The notes: a model not told the origin generated them from the letters alone. Positions 19,013 to 28,111 are shown, numbered from the stretch's first letter. The stretch is DNA of 64,000 nucleotides from Stenotrophomonas sp. UBA2629 (GCA_002359895.1 DEOB01000010.1:1118125-1182124); one strand, 5' to 3'. A program made the numbers and translations.

Positions 19013-19965
19013 TGGGCGCAGACCAGCGCCCGTTGGCCATCGCCCTGATGGGGCCTACGGCCTCGGGTAAAACGGCGGCGGCCATCGCGCTGGCCAAGGC
19101 CTACGACGGAGAGATTGTCAGCGTCGATTCGGCGTTGGTGTATCGCGGCCTGAACATTGGCGCAGCCAAGCCCGATGCTGAAGAACAGGCAGGCATCCGC
19201 CACCATTTGTTGGATCTGCGCGACCCGTGGCAGACCTATTCGGCTGCCGAGTTCGCGCTGGCTGCGGCCGGGGCGGTGCGCGACATCGTGGCGCGCGGCA
19301 AGCTGCCCATTCTCGCCGGTGGCACCGGGTTGTATTTCCGTGCCCTGCTGCAGGGTCTGGCACCGATGCCCGAGGCTGACGCGGCGCTACGCGCGCAGAT
19401 CACTGCCGAAGGCGAGTCCTTGGGCTGGCCGGCATTGCATGCGCAGTTGGCGATGGTCGACCCGGCGGCCGCAAAGCGCATCCACGCCACCGACCCGCAG
19501 CGCATCCAGCGGGCGTTGGAGGTGTATCGGCTTACGGGCAAGCCCATCAGCTATTGGCAGGCCCAGCCGGGTATCGCGCGCCTGCCGGCGCGGGTGCTCA
19601 AGCTGGTGTTGGCGCCGGCTGACCGCGCGGTATTGCATCAGCGCATTGCCCTGCGTTTCGACCAGATGCTGAGTAACGGTTTTTTGGAGGAGGTGCGGCA
19701 GCTGCGTGCGTTGCCGCAGATGCAGGCGGTAGAAAATCCGCTGGATCTGCCGGCCGTGCGTGCGGTGGGCTACCGCCAGGCGTGGCAGTTTCTGGACGGG
19801 CAGGGCAGCGCGGCGGAGTTCCGCGACAAAGGCATATTTGCGACCCGTCAGCTGGCTAAACGACAGCTGACGTGGCTGCGGGGCGAGCTGGACGCGCGTT
19901 GGCTGGACCCGACCAGCGACATGCAGCGCCTGCAGAACGCCGTTTCACTGTTTCTGGAAAGGTGA
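19009..19965 (+). CDS. miaA: tRNA dimethylallyltransferase
   Basis: MiaA adds dimethylallyl to A37 of tRNAs reading codons that start with U, linking tRNA modification to the isoprenoid pathway. It has 318 residues. Visible motifs are the P-loop LMGPTASGKTAAAI, DSALVYRGLNIGAAKP, and ILAGGTGLYFRALLQGL, with the C-terminal RAVGYRQAWQFL. GTG at 19009 and ATG at 19012 are both possible starts; GTG overlaps the folP stop. It is followed by hfq and hflX, as in E. coli. Confidence 0.97.
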   Translation: MMGADQRPLAIALMGPTASGKTAAAIALAKAYDGEIVSVDSALVYRGLNIGAAKPDAEEQAGIRHHLLDLRDPWQTYSAAEFALAAAGAVRDIVARGKLPILAGGTGLYFRALLQGLAPMPEADAALRAQITAEGESLGWPALHAQLAMVDPAAAKRIHATDPQRIQRALEVYRLTGKPISYWQAQPGIARLPARVLKLVLAPADRAVLHQRIALRFDQMLSNGFLEEVRQLRALPQMQAVENPLDLPAVRAVGYRQAWQFLDGQGSAAEFRDKGIFATRQLAKRQLTWLRGELDARWLDPTSDMQRLQNAVSLFLER

Positions 19966-20058
19966 CAGGGCGCCCGGCGGTGTAACATCGGCCTTCTGGA
20001 CCAGCGCACGGGGAGTCGTTGCGTCCAGTCCCATAAAAACAATAACGAGGAGTAGACG

Positions 20059-20346
20059 ATGTCCAAGGGGCAGTCTTTGCAGGATCCGTTTCTGAATGCG
20101 TTGCGCCGCGAGCGCGTGCCGGTTTCGGTGTACCTGGTCAATGGCATCAAATTGCAGGGCACGATCGAGTCGTTCGACCAGTTTGTGGTGCTGCTGCGCA
20201 ATACCGTCAGCCAGATGGTCTACAAGCACGCCATTTCCACCGTGGTGCCGGCGCGCAACGTCAAGGTTGGCCCGGGCGGCGGTTACGTGCAGTCGTCCGA
20301 TTCTGATAGCAGCCAGGCAGGCGATGAAGACAACGACAACGAATAA
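20059..20346 (+). CDS. hfq: RNA chaperone Hfq
   Basis: Hfq forms a hexameric Sm-like ring that pairs small RNAs with mRNAs. It has 95 residues. The Sm1 region SLQDPFLNALRRERVPVSVYLVNGIKLQGTIESFDQFVVLL and the Sm2 YKHAISTVVPAR are intact. The C-terminal tail (about 68-95) is Gly then Ser/Asp/Glu-rich. AACGAGGAG precedes the ATG. The miaA-hfq-hflX order is conserved. Confidence 0.98.
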   Translation: MSKGQSLQDPFLNALRRERVPVSVYLVNGIKLQGTIESFDQFVVLLRNTVSQMVYKHAISTVVPARNVKVGPGGGYVQSSDSDSSQAGDEDNDNE

Positions 20347-20360
20347 GCAGGTAGCGGCGC

Positions 20361-21671
20361 ATGTTTGACCGCTCGAAAAAGGGCGAACATGCGCTGTTGA
20401 TCCAGCCGCATGCAGGGCGGCTGGAAGAGGATGTGCTGGAAGAGTTCACCGAGCTGGCCCGCTCTGCCGGTGCCAGCATTGCCGCGACGATCACCGCGCG
20501 CATGGACCGCCCGAATCCCTCCACGCTGATCGGCAGCGGCAAACTGGACGAGGTGAAAGCCGCCGCTGATGCGACCGGCGCTGATCTGGTGCTGGTCAAT
20601 CACCCGCTGTCGCCGGTGCAGGAGCGCAACCTGGAGCGCTTTCTGGAGCGCCGCGTGATCGACCGTACTGGTCTGATCCTGGACATCTTTGCCCAGCGTG
20701 CGCACAGCCACGAAGGCAAGCTGCAGGTTGAGCTCGCCCAGCTACGGCATATGGCCACGCGCTTGGTACGCGGCTGGACTCACCTTGAGCGTCAGCGCGG
20801 TGGTGCCATCGGCCTGCGTGGCCCCGGCGAAACCCAGCTGGAAACCGACCGTCGCCTGTTGCAGAAGCGTGTGGAACAGTTGCAGAAGCGGCTGGAAAAA
20901 GTGGAAGTGCAGCGCACCCAGATGCGTCGCGCGCGCGTGCGCAGTGAAATGCCACGCATCGCTTTGGTCGGCTATACCAATGCCGGTAAATCCACGCTGT
21001 TCAATGCATTGACCGGTGCGGGCGCTTACGCTGCCGACCAGTTGTTTGCCACGCTCGATCCCACCGTGCGTCGCATCACCTTGCCGGGCGGCAGCGCGAT
21101 GTTGGCCGACACCGTTGGCTTCGTGCGCAACCTGCCGCATGAACTGGTGGCGGCATTCCGCTCAACGCTTTCCGAGGCGCGCGAGGCGGATTTCCTGCTG
21201 CACCTGGTGGACGCGGCTGATCCGTTGCGTGAGGAGCGTATCGCCCAGGTGGATGAAGTGTTGGAAGCCGTGGGCGCCGGTGGTCTGCCGCAACTGCTGG
21301 TGTTCAACAAGATCGACCGGATCGAAGGTGCCGAAGTACGGCACGACGCGCAGGATGGCGTGCCGGACGAATCGCGTCGCGAGCGCGTGTGGATTTCCGC
21401 TCGCGATGGCCGTGGCCTGGAGCTGCTGCAATCGGTGTTGGGCAAGCGGCTGGGGCTGCAGCATGTGACGGGTACAGTGCGTCTGCCGTCGAGTGCGGGT
21501 CGCCTGCGTTCGCGTTTGCATCAACTGGAAGTCATCCGCAGCGAACAGGCCGACGAAGACGGTTGGTTGATCGAGGTGGACCTGCCTATCGCCGAGGCCG
21601 AGAAGCTTGCCGCCAGTGCAGACGGTGCGGTCATTCGTGCGCTGCTGCCCGTGCCCGAGCCGGAATGGTGA
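20361..21671 (+). CDS. hflX: GTPase HflX
   Basis: HflX is a ribosome-associated GTPase that splits or rescues stalled ribosomes under stress. It has 436 residues. The N-terminal HflX domain includes IGSGKLDEVKAAADATGADLVLVNHPLSPVQERNLE. It is followed by a coiled coil and the G domain with GYTNAGKSTLFNAL (G1), DTVGFVRNLPHELV (G3) and FNKIDRIE (G4). It starts 14 bases after hfq. A terminator follows. Confidence 0.97.
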   Translation: MFDRSKKGEHALLIQPHAGRLEEDVLEEFTELARSAGASIAATITARMDRPNPSTLIGSGKLDEVKAAADATGADLVLVNHPLSPVQERNLERFLERRVIDRTGLILDIFAQRAHSHEGKLQVELAQLRHMATRLVRGWTHLERQRGGAIGLRGPGETQLETDRRLLQKRVEQLQKRLEKVEVQRTQMRRARVRSEMPRIALVGYTNAGKSTLFNALTGAGAYAADQLFATLDPTVRRITLPGGSAMLADTVGFVRNLPHELVAAFRSTLSEAREADFLLHLVDAADPLREERIAQVDEVLEAVGAGGLPQLLVFNKIDRIEGAEVRHDAQDGVPDESRRERVWISARDGRGLELLQSVLGKRLGLQHVTGTVRLPSSAGRLRSRLHQLEVIRSEQADEDGWLIEVDLPIAEAEKLAASADGAVIRALLPVPEPEW

Positions 21672-21695
21672 CGTGGCAGGTTCTTGAGTACACCC

Positions 21696-21724
21696 CACAA
21701 AGGGCCGCATTGCGGCCCTTTGTG
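21696..21724 (+). terminator. Intrinsic terminator after hflX
   Basis: CACAAAGGGCCGC pairs perfectly with GCGGCCCTTTGTG (13 bp) around a 3-base loop and is followed by TTTC. It ends the folP-miaA-hfq-hflX run. Confidence 0.85.
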
Positions 21725-21803
21725 TTTCTGCAACGCAACGCAGCAGGCCGAGCATGCGAGGGCGAAGTGCGATACAACGCTGACGCCTCCCACGGAAACC
21801 GTC

Positions 21804-22295
21804 ATGACTTCCCCCACAGACATTGAACTTGACCAGTTGGCCAGCCGGCTTGGTGAGCAACTGCGCGCGGCCCAGGACAGCGTGGTCACCGCTGAGAGTT
21901 GTACCGGTGGCTGGATCGCCAAAACCATGACGGGCATAGCCGGTTCGTCCGATTGGTTTGACAGCGGCATGGTCGCTTACAGCTACGAAGCCAAGCAGGC
22001 CCTGTTGGGCGTGCGCCCACAGACGCTTGAAAGCCAAGGTGCGGTCAGCCGCGAGACGGTGATTGAGATGGTGTCCGGAGCATTGGTGCATTCCGGCGCC
22101 AGTGTTTCCGTCGCGGTCACCGGCATTGCCGGGCCCGGTGGAGGCAGTGAAGACAAGCCGGTTGGCACCGTCTGGATAGGCTGGAAGCGCCGCGGCGGCT
22201 ACACACGGGCCGAGCTGTTCCACTTCGATGGCGACCGCGATGCGGTGCGCAGGCAGACCGTGGCAGCTGCACTGCGCGGGCTGGAGTCGCTGTAG
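21804..22295 (+). CDS. pncC: Nicotinamide-nucleotide amidase (CinA C-terminal family)
   Basis: This 163-residue protein is a stand-alone CinA C-terminal domain. PncC hydrolyses nicotinamide mononucleotide to nicotinate mononucleotide in NAD salvage. Motifs: VVTAESCTGGWIAKTMTGIAGSSDWFDSGMVAYS and VAVTGIAGPGGGSEDKPVGTVWIGW. The ATG at 21804 gives MTSPTDIELDQLA; the longer frame runs into the hflX terminator. It lies 46 bases upstream of lexA, a common pairing with the SOS block (compare pncC upstream of recA in E. coli). Confidence 0.93.
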   Translation: MTSPTDIELDQLASRLGEQLRAAQDSVVTAESCTGGWIAKTMTGIAGSSDWFDSGMVAYSYEAKQALLGVRPQTLESQGAVSRETVIEMVSGALVHSGASVSVAVTGIAGPGGGSEDKPVGTVWIGWKRRGGYTRAELFHFDGDRDAVRRQTVAAALRGLESL

Positions 22296-22305
22296 TCCAA
22301 ATCAG

Positions 22306-22334
22306 TTGACGCAGCATTTGTTAGTAGCAATACT
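22306..22334 (+). promoter_or_regulatory. Predicted lexA promoter
   Basis: TTGACG (22306-22311) is separated by 17 bases from AATACT (22329-22334), a fair sigma-70 match. The downstream half is covered by the LexA operator, so binding should block it. Confidence 0.65.
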
Positions 22335-22339
22335 ACTAA
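22321..22339. promoter_or_regulatory. LexA operator (SOS box) at lexA
   Basis: TTAGTAG-CAATA-CTACTAA is a perfect 7+7 palindrome with a 5-base spacer, ending two bases before the lexA ATG (22342). It fits the TTAG-N6-TACTA-type operator described for Xanthomonas and Xylella LexA rather than the E. coli CTGT box. Autoregulation of lexA is inferred. Confidence 0.88.
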
Positions 22340-22341
22340 CC

Positions 22342-22986
22342 ATGAATCTGACCGACACCCAGCAGGCCATCCTCGATCTGATCGCCGAGCGCATCGACGC
22401 CGAGGGAGTGCCGCCATCGCAGACCGAGATCGCCCGCGCCTTCGGCTTCAAAGGCGTGCGCTCGGCGCAATACCACCTTGATGCCCTGGAGGCAGCGGGC
22501 GCCATTGAGCGCGTGCCGGGGCGCGCCCGTGGCATCCGCTTGGTGCGCCCCCCGGTAGAGGCGGATGTCGCCGCTGCGGTATTGGCCGCGGCCGACGATC
22601 AGGTGTTGCGTCTGCCGGTGCTGGGCCGGGTGGCGGCCGGCCTGCCGATTGGCGCTGACATCGGCTCGGATGATTACGTGGTGCTGGATAAGGTGTTTTT
22701 CTCGCCCGCGCCGGATTACCTGCTGAAAGTGCAGGGCGATTCGATGATTGACGAAGGCATCTTCAACGGCGACCTGATTGGCGTGCACCGCACCCGCGAT
22801 GCGCATTCGGGCCAGATTGTGGTGGCGCGTATCGACGATGAAATCACGGTCAAGTTGCTCAAGATCGGCAAGGACCGCATCCGCCTGTTACCGCGAAATC
22901 CGGACTACGCGCCCATTGAAGTGCTGCCGGATCAGGACTTCTCGATCGAAGGGCTTTATTGCGGGCTGCTCCGGCCCAACCGTTGA
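22342..22986 (+). CDS. lexA: SOS repressor LexA
   Basis: LexA represses the SOS regulon and cleaves itself when stimulated by RecA filaments. It has 214 residues. An N-terminal winged helix (about 1-69) is followed by the autoprotease domain. The cleavage site is Ala99-Gly100 (VAAGLP), and the catalytic pair is Ser134 (GDSMID) and Lys171 (EITVKLLK). The recognition region PSQTEIARAFGFKGVRSAQYHLDALE differs from E. coli, consistent with the non-E. coli operator. A longer frame upstream is ruled out by the operator position. Confidence 0.97.
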   Translation: MNLTDTQQAILDLIAERIDAEGVPPSQTEIARAFGFKGVRSAQYHLDALEAAGAIERVPGRARGIRLVRPPVEADVAAAVLAAADDQVLRLPVLGRVAAGLPIGADIGSDDYVVLDKVFFSPAPDYLLKVQGDSMIDEGIFNGDLIGVHRTRDAHSGQIVVARIDDEITVKLLKIGKDRIRLLPRNPDYAPIEVLPDQDFSIEGLYCGLLRPNR

Positions 22987-23174
22987 AGCCCGCCCAACCC
23001 GTAGCCGCAGCACCTTGTTTTCCCTATGTCGGGCTGGTGGGTGTGCTGCTGCCGGTATCCTTGCAGACCCAATAATTTTTGTAGTGTCGCCAACAGTCTC
23101 AGTCTTTGCGATACGACACCCCTACAGTGGACCCCATGACGAAATCAACGAAATCAACCCCGAGGACGAATCCG

Positions 23175-24212
23175 ATGGACGAGAACAAGAAGCGCGCGCT
23201 TGCTGCCGCACTGGGCCAGATCGAAAAGCAGTTCGGCAAGGGTTCGGTGATGCGCATGGGCGACCGTGTTGTTGAGCCTGTCGAGATCATTCCGACCGGT
23301 TCGTTGATGCTGGACATCGCGCTGGGCATCGGTGGCCTGCCGAAGGGCCGCGTGGTTGAAATCTACGGGCCGGAATCCTCGGGCAAAACCACCCTGACGC
23401 TGCAGGCCATTGCCGAGTGCCAGAAGCTGGGCGGCACCGCGGCTTTCATCGACGCCGAGCACGCGCTGGACCCCATCTACGCCGCCAAGTTGGGCGTCAA
23501 CGTTGACGACCTGCTGCTGTCGCAGCCCGATACCGGCGAACAGGCACTGGAAATCGCCGACATGCTGGTGCGTTCGGGTTCGGTGGATATCGTGGTGGTC
23601 GACTCGGTGGCCGCACTGACCCCCAAGGCTGAAATCGAAGGCGAGATGGGCGACCAGCTGCCGGGCCTGCAGGCGCGTCTGATGAGTCAGGCACTGCGCA
23701 AGCTCACCGGCAACATCAAGCGCTCCAACACGCTGGTGATCTTCATCAACCAGCTGCGTATGAAGATCGGCGTGATGATGCCGGGCCAGAGCCCGGAAGT
23801 GACCACGGGCGGCAATGCGCTGAAGTTCTATGCCTCGGTGCGCCTGGATATCCGCCGTATCGGTGCGATCAAGAAGGGCGACGAGATCATTGGTAATCAG
23901 ACCAAGATCAAGGTGGTCAAGAACAAGCTTGCGCCGCCGTTCAAGCAGGTCATCACTGAAATCCTCTACGGCGAAGGTATTTCCCGCGAGGGTGAGCTGA
24001 TCGACATGGGTGTGGAGGCCAAGATTGTCGAAAAGGCGGGCGCTTGGTACAGCTACGGCGAAGAGCGCATCGGCCAGGGCAAGGACAATTCCCGCGGCTA
24101 CCTGCGTGATAACCCGCAGGTCGCGGCAAGGCTTGAGGCAGAGCTGCGCGAGCGCTTCCAGCCCGCCGAAGCTGCACGCGAGGAAGGCGACAGCGAGCAG
24201 GACGAAGAGTGA
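23175..24212 (+). CDS. recA: Recombinase A
   Basis: RecA drives homologous strand exchange and activates LexA self-cleavage. It has 345 residues. The start MDENKKRALAAALGQIEKQFGKGSVMRMGD is typical, with Walker A GPESSGKTT (65-73), the L1/L2 DNA loops (VDSVAALTPKAEIEGEMGD and NQLRMKIGVMMPGQSPEVTTGGNALKFYAS), and an acidic C-terminus. An in-frame ATG at 23106 (or 23136) exists, but 23175 matches the family. I find no copy of the lexA-type palindrome in the 188 bases between lexA and recA. Confidence 0.99.
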   Translation: MDENKKRALAAALGQIEKQFGKGSVMRMGDRVVEPVEIIPTGSLMLDIALGIGGLPKGRVVEIYGPESSGKTTLTLQAIAECQKLGGTAAFIDAEHALDPIYAAKLGVNVDDLLLSQPDTGEQALEIADMLVRSGSVDIVVVDSVAALTPKAEIEGEMGDQLPGLQARLMSQALRKLTGNIKRSNTLVIFINQLRMKIGVMMPGQSPEVTTGGNALKFYASVRLDIRRIGAIKKGDEIIGNQTKIKVVKNKLAPPFKQVITEILYGEGISREGELIDMGVEAKIVEKAGAWYSYGEERIGQGKDNSRGYLRDNPQVAARLEAELRERFQPAEAAREEGDSEQDEE

Positions 24213-24219
24213 GTTTCCC

Positions 24220-24264
24220 GTGGGGGCGGGCGGCGCATCGTCAGTGACGCTGTCCCGCCCTCAC
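24220..24264 (+). terminator. Stem-loop between recA and recX
   Basis: GTGGGGGCGGG pairs with CCCGCCCTCAC (one mismatch) across a 23-base loop, which also contains GCG and CGC extending the stem. No T run follows. It may be a weak terminator or mRNA-stability element limiting recX expression. Confidence 0.45.
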
Positions 24265-24326
24265 GGCATTGAGTTCAGGACGATAGGCACCAAGGATGGT
24301 GCATCCTGGGTTGGGCAAGGCACGCC

Positions 24327-24821
24327 ATGAATGATTTTGATGCGCCATCGCCGGCAAAGAAGCGTGGGCGCCGCGCCGAGCAGACGCCGCTGCAGCGTGC
24401 TTTGGGTCTGCTGGTCCGGCGTGAACACTCGCGCAAAGAGTTGGGGCGCAAGCTGAGGGCGCGTGGTATCGACGCCGAAGAGGTGGATGCCGCCGTGTCG
24501 CGCTTGGTGGAAGAGGGCTGGCAGGACGACGGTCGGTTTGGTGAGTTGCTGGTGCGCAGCCGCGCCAGCGGCGGTTACGGGCCGCTGCATATCCGGGCCG
24601 AGCTCGGTATGCATGGTCTGGATAGTGCGCAGATCGAGGCCGCAATGGCTACCTTTGAGGGCGACTGGGCCGAGAATGCGCGCGATCTGGTCTGCCGCCG
24701 TTTTGGCGACAGCGGCCCACAGGAGCTGCCACAGCGGCGCAAGGCGGCGGATCTTTTGGCGCGGCGTGGGTTTGACGGAAGCTGTATCCGCAACGCTACC
24801 CGATACGATCCTGAGGACTGA
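24327..24821 (+). CDS. recX: Regulatory protein RecX
   Basis: RecX caps or inhibits RecA filaments. This 164-residue protein has a basic N-terminus (AKKRGRRAEQTPLQRALGLLVRREHSRKELGRKL) and the helical repeats EEVDAAVSRLVEEGWQDDGRFGELLVRSRASGGYGPLHIRAEL. It follows recA after a 114-base gap that holds a stem-loop. The recA-recX-alaS-csrA order is classic for beta- and gammaproteobacteria. Confidence 0.94.
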   Translation: MNDFDAPSPAKKRGRRAEQTPLQRALGLLVRREHSRKELGRKLRARGIDAEEVDAAVSRLVEEGWQDDGRFGELLVRSRASGGYGPLHIRAELGMHGLDSAQIEAAMATFEGDWAENARDLVCRRFGDSGPQELPQRRKAADLLARRGFDGSCIRNATRYDPED

Positions 24822-24919
24822 CCGGGCTGGGCCTGATACCCTTTCAGGGTTTCGGTTGTCCCGAATTCCCGCGCCCTCAGGGCGGTCGGGACCCGTCTGC
24901 CAGCTTATAGCCAGTCCCC

Positions 24920-27571
24920 ATGAATACACCTGCCAAATTCACTACCTCCCAGATCCGCAGCGATTTCCTCGATTTCTTCAAGAGCAAGGGCCACACCATC
25001 GTGCCGTCGGCCCCGTTGGTGCCGGGCAATGACCCGACCCTGTTGTTCACCAATTCCGGCATGGTGCAGTTCAAGGACGTGTTCCTGGGCGCGGAGAAGC
25101 GAAGCTACGTGCGCGCGGCCGACGTCCAGCGCTGCCTGCGTGCCGGTGGCAAACACAACGATCTGGACCAGGTGGGTTATACCGCCCGTCACCACACGTT
25201 CTTTGAAATGTTGGGCAACTGGTCATTTGGCGACTACTTCAAGAAAGACGCCATCGCCTGGGCATGGGAACTGCTGACCCAGGTCTGGAAGCTGCCGGCC
25301 GAGCGCCTGCTGGTTACCGTCTATCACAATGATGACGAAGCCTTCGCGCTGTGGCGCGACATGGTGGGTATCCCGGAAGAGCGCATCGTGCGCATCGGCG
25401 ACAACAAGGGTGCGCCGTACGCGTCGGACAATTTCTGGCAGATGGCCGACACCGGCCCTTGCGGCCCGTGTACCGAAATTTTCTTCGACCATGGCGACCA
25501 TATCGCCGGTGGCCCGCCGGGCTCGCCGGACGAAGACGGTGATCGCTTCATCGAAATCTGGAACCTGGTGTTCATGCAGTTTGACCGTCAGCCTGACGGC
25601 AGCTTGGTGCCGCTGCCGGCGCCTTGCGTGGATACCGGCATGGGCTTGGAGCGCTTGGCTGCGATCCTGCAGCACGTCCATACCAACTACGAAATCGATC
25701 TGTTCCAAGCGCTTATCCGCAAGGCTTCCGAGCTGACTGGCACGGCCGATCTGGAAAACAAATCACTGCGCGTGATCGCCGATCACATCCGCGCCTGCTC
25801 GTTCCTGATTGTCGATGGCGTGCTGCCGTCCAATGAGGGGCGTGGCTATGTGCTGCGCCGGATCATCCGTCGCGCCCTGCGGCACGGCTGGATGCTGGGC
25901 GTGCGCCAGCCGTTCTTCAGCAAGCTGGTGCCGACTTTGATCGAGCAGATGGGCGAAGCCTACGCCGAGCTGCCCGCGCAGGCTGACACCGTCGTACGTG
26001 CTCTGCAGGCCGAGGAAGAGCGTTTTGCTGAAACGCTGGACGCCGGCATGAAGATTTTTGACGACGTCGCCGCCAAGGTCAGCGATGGCGTGATTCCTGG
26101 CGCAGACGCATTCCGCCTGTACGACACCTACGGTTTCCCGGTCGATCTCACCGCCGATATCGCCCGCGAGCGTGGCATGACGGTGGATATGGCCGCGTTT
26201 GAAGCGTCGATGGAGCAGCAGCGCGAGATGGCGCGTGCCGCTGGTAAGTTTGGTGGTGGCGTGACGCTTTCTGCCGAGTTGGTGGCCACGCTCAAGCCGA
26301 CCGTGTTCCTGGGCTACGACCGCCTGCAGGCGGAAGAGTTGACGGTGGTTGCACTGCTCAAGGACGGCCGGCCGGTTGATGCCGCGCAGGCAGGTGACGA
26401 GGTCATCGTGTTCACCGCGCAGACGCCGTTCTATGCCGAATCCGGTGGCCAGATGGGCGACACCGGTGTGTTGGCTGGCCAAGGCGTGAAGATTGATGTG
26501 ACCGATACCCAGAAGTTCGCAGGCCAGTTCCATGGTCATGTCGGGCGCGTGGGCCAGGGTAGCCTCAAGGTAGGCGATGTGCTGTCCGGCAGCGTCGATG
26601 TCGCGCGCCGTAGCGCAATCATCCTCAACCATTCGGCGACCCACCTGTTGCATGCCGCGTTGCGCGAGGTGCTGGGCGCGCATGTGCAGCAGAAGGGCTC
26701 GTTGGTGGCACCGGATCGCCTGCGTTTCGACTTCGCCCATTTCCAACCGATCAGCGCTGAAGAGCTGGCGTTGGTGGAGCGCAAGGTCAATGAGCAGGTG
26801 CGTGCCAACAATGCTGCTGAAGTGCACAACATGGGCATGCAGGAAGCGTTGGAGTTCGGCGCCATGGCGCTGTTTGGCGAGAAGTACGGCGAAAACGTCC
26901 GCGTCCTGAAGATGGGCGACTACTCCACCGAGCTGTGCGGTGGTACGCACGTTTCACGCACCGGTGATATCGGTTTGTTCAAGATCACCTCCGAAGGCGG
27001 CGTCTCTTCCGGTGTCCGGCGTATCGAGGCGGTGACCGGGCAGGGCGCGCTGGACTACGTTGCAGGCGAAGAACAGCGTCTGCATGAAGCTGCTCAGTTG
27101 TTGGGCGGCAGCGCGGGCGATGTGGTGGACAAGATCCGTCAGCTGGGTGAGCGGCAGAAGAGGTTGGAGCGTGAGCTGGAGGCCCTCAAGGCCAAGGTCG
27201 CTTCCGGTGCCACTGCGGACCTGGGGGCTTCTGCGGTGGAAGTTGGCGGCGTGAAGGTGCTGGCGGTGCGCTTGGAAGGCTTTGATGCCAAGGCGCTGCG
27301 TGAAGCGGTGGATCGTCTGCGGCAGCAGCTGGGTGATGCGGTGATCCTGCTGGCGGGTGTGCAGGACGGCAAGGCGGCGTTGGTTGCAGGCGTGAACGGC
27401 TCTGCAATGGGCAAGGTCAAGGCCGGGGAACTGCTGGCCCATGTCGCCACTCAAATCGGTGGCAAGGGCGGCGGTCGTCCAGACATGGCACAGGGTGGTG
27501 GTGAGGATGGCCCCAAGCTGGTGTCAGCACTTGATGGCGTAGTGGGCTGGGTCCAGCAACATCTGGCCTGA
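24920..27571 (+). CDS. alaS: Alanine-tRNA ligase
   Basis: AlaRS charges tRNA-Ala. It has 883 residues with the full domain set: the class II catalytic core (SQIRSDFLDFFKSKGHTIVPSAPLVP at the N-terminus), the tRNA-recognition region, the editing domain with HSATHLLHAAL and CGGTHVSRTGDIGLFK zinc motifs, and a C-terminal DHHA1/C-Ala domain with GGGRPDMAQGGG. No truncation is seen. csrA follows after 140 bases. Confidence 0.99.
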   Translation: MNTPAKFTTSQIRSDFLDFFKSKGHTIVPSAPLVPGNDPTLLFTNSGMVQFKDVFLGAEKRSYVRAADVQRCLRAGGKHNDLDQVGYTARHHTFFEMLGNWSFGDYFKKDAIAWAWELLTQVWKLPAERLLVTVYHNDDEAFALWRDMVGIPEERIVRIGDNKGAPYASDNFWQMADTGPCGPCTEIFFDHGDHIAGGPPGSPDEDGDRFIEIWNLVFMQFDRQPDGSLVPLPAPCVDTGMGLERLAAILQHVHTNYEIDLFQALIRKASELTGTADLENKSLRVIADHIRACSFLIVDGVLPSNEGRGYVLRRIIRRALRHGWMLGVRQPFFSKLVPTLIEQMGEAYAELPAQADTVVRALQAEEERFAETLDAGMKIFDDVAAKVSDGVIPGADAFRLYDTYGFPVDLTADIARERGMTVDMAAFEASMEQQREMARAAGKFGGGVTLSAELVATLKPTVFLGYDRLQAEELTVVALLKDGRPVDAAQAGDEVIVFTAQTPFYAESGGQMGDTGVLAGQGVKIDVTDTQKFAGQFHGHVGRVGQGSLKVGDVLSGSVDVARRSAIILNHSATHLLHAALREVLGAHVQQKGSLVAPDRLRFDFAHFQPISAEELALVERKVNEQVRANNAAEVHNMGMQEALEFGAMALFGEKYGENVRVLKMGDYSTELCGGTHVSRTGDIGLFKITSEGGVSSGVRRIEAVTGQGALDYVAGEEQRLHEAAQLLGGSAGDVVDKIRQLGERQKRLERELEALKAKVASGATADLGASAVEVGGVKVLAVRLEGFDAKALREAVDRLRQQLGDAVILLAGVQDGKAALVAGVNGSAMGKVKAGELLAHVATQIGGKGGGRPDMAQGGGEDGPKLVSALDGVVGWVQQHLA

Positions 27572-27711
27572 ATATGAACGTTCCAGTGTCTTGAAGGTGC
27601 TCGCGTCCTACGCGTAACATTGGGAGTCTTTTCCCTTGTCGTGGGGCGCAGTGCTGAAAAGCGCGCCAATGCCGGTGGGGAATCCAACCGGTTCCATGGA
27701 GATTTGCGAAA

Positions 27712-27915
27712 ATGTTGATCCTGACTCGCCGTGTAGGCGAAACCTTGATGATCGGAGATTCGGTCAGCGTGACCGTGCTCGGCGTCAAGGGCAACCAGGT
27801 GCGTATTGGTATCACCGCTCCGAAGGATGTGGCCGTGCACCGCGAGGAAATTTTCCAGCGTATCCAGCGCGGTGATGAGCCGACTGCATCCGGAAGTGAA
27901 GAAACTTCCGAATAA
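27712..27915 (+). CDS. csrA: Carbon storage regulator CsrA/RsmA
   Basis: CsrA (RsmA) binds GGA motifs in mRNA leaders to control translation and stability. The 67-residue protein starts MLILTRRVGETLMIGD and contains VRIGITAPKDVAVHREEI with the RNA-contacting Arg in VHREE. The C-terminal tail is Ser/Thr/Glu-rich. A GacA-type regulator is encoded at 46.5 kb; in related bacteria GacA drives the sRNAs that titrate this protein, but I identify no such sRNA here. Confidence 0.98.
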   Translation: MLILTRRVGETLMIGDSVSVTVLGVKGNQVRIGITAPKDVAVHREEIFQRIQRGDEPTASGSEETSE

Positions 27916-27987
27916 GGGTTTACCTTTCACCCCGTTAAACGTTATTCTTCGCGCCCCGCTACAGAATACGCAGCGGGGCAAAGAAAC

Positions 27988-28080
27988 GGAGTGATGCCCG
28001 AGTGGCTGAAGGGGCTCCCCTGCTAAGGGAGTATAGGGTTTATAGCTCTATCGAGGGTTCGAATCCCTCTCACTCCGCCA
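27988..28080 (+). tRNA. tRNA-Ser (GCU anticodon)
   Basis: This 93-base gene has acceptor arms GGAGTGA/TCACTCC, a long variable arm typical of class II tRNAs, anticodon loop CTGCTAA (GCT), a GGTTCGAATCC T arm and an encoded CCA. Confidence 0.96.
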
Positions 28081-28084
28081 GATC

Positions 28085-28111
28085 AAAAAAGCCCCCTAGC
28101 GGGGCTTTTTT
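28085..28111 (+). terminator. Terminator after tRNA-Ser
   Basis: AAAAAAGCCCC pairs with GGGGCTTTTTT around a 5-base loop, 4 bases after the tRNA CCA end. Confidence 0.9.

Noticed and set aside
22987..23174. A second LexA operator before recA
   Set aside because: No TTAG-N6-TACTA palindrome can be found there by eye; a TTTGTAGTG stretch lacks the second half.
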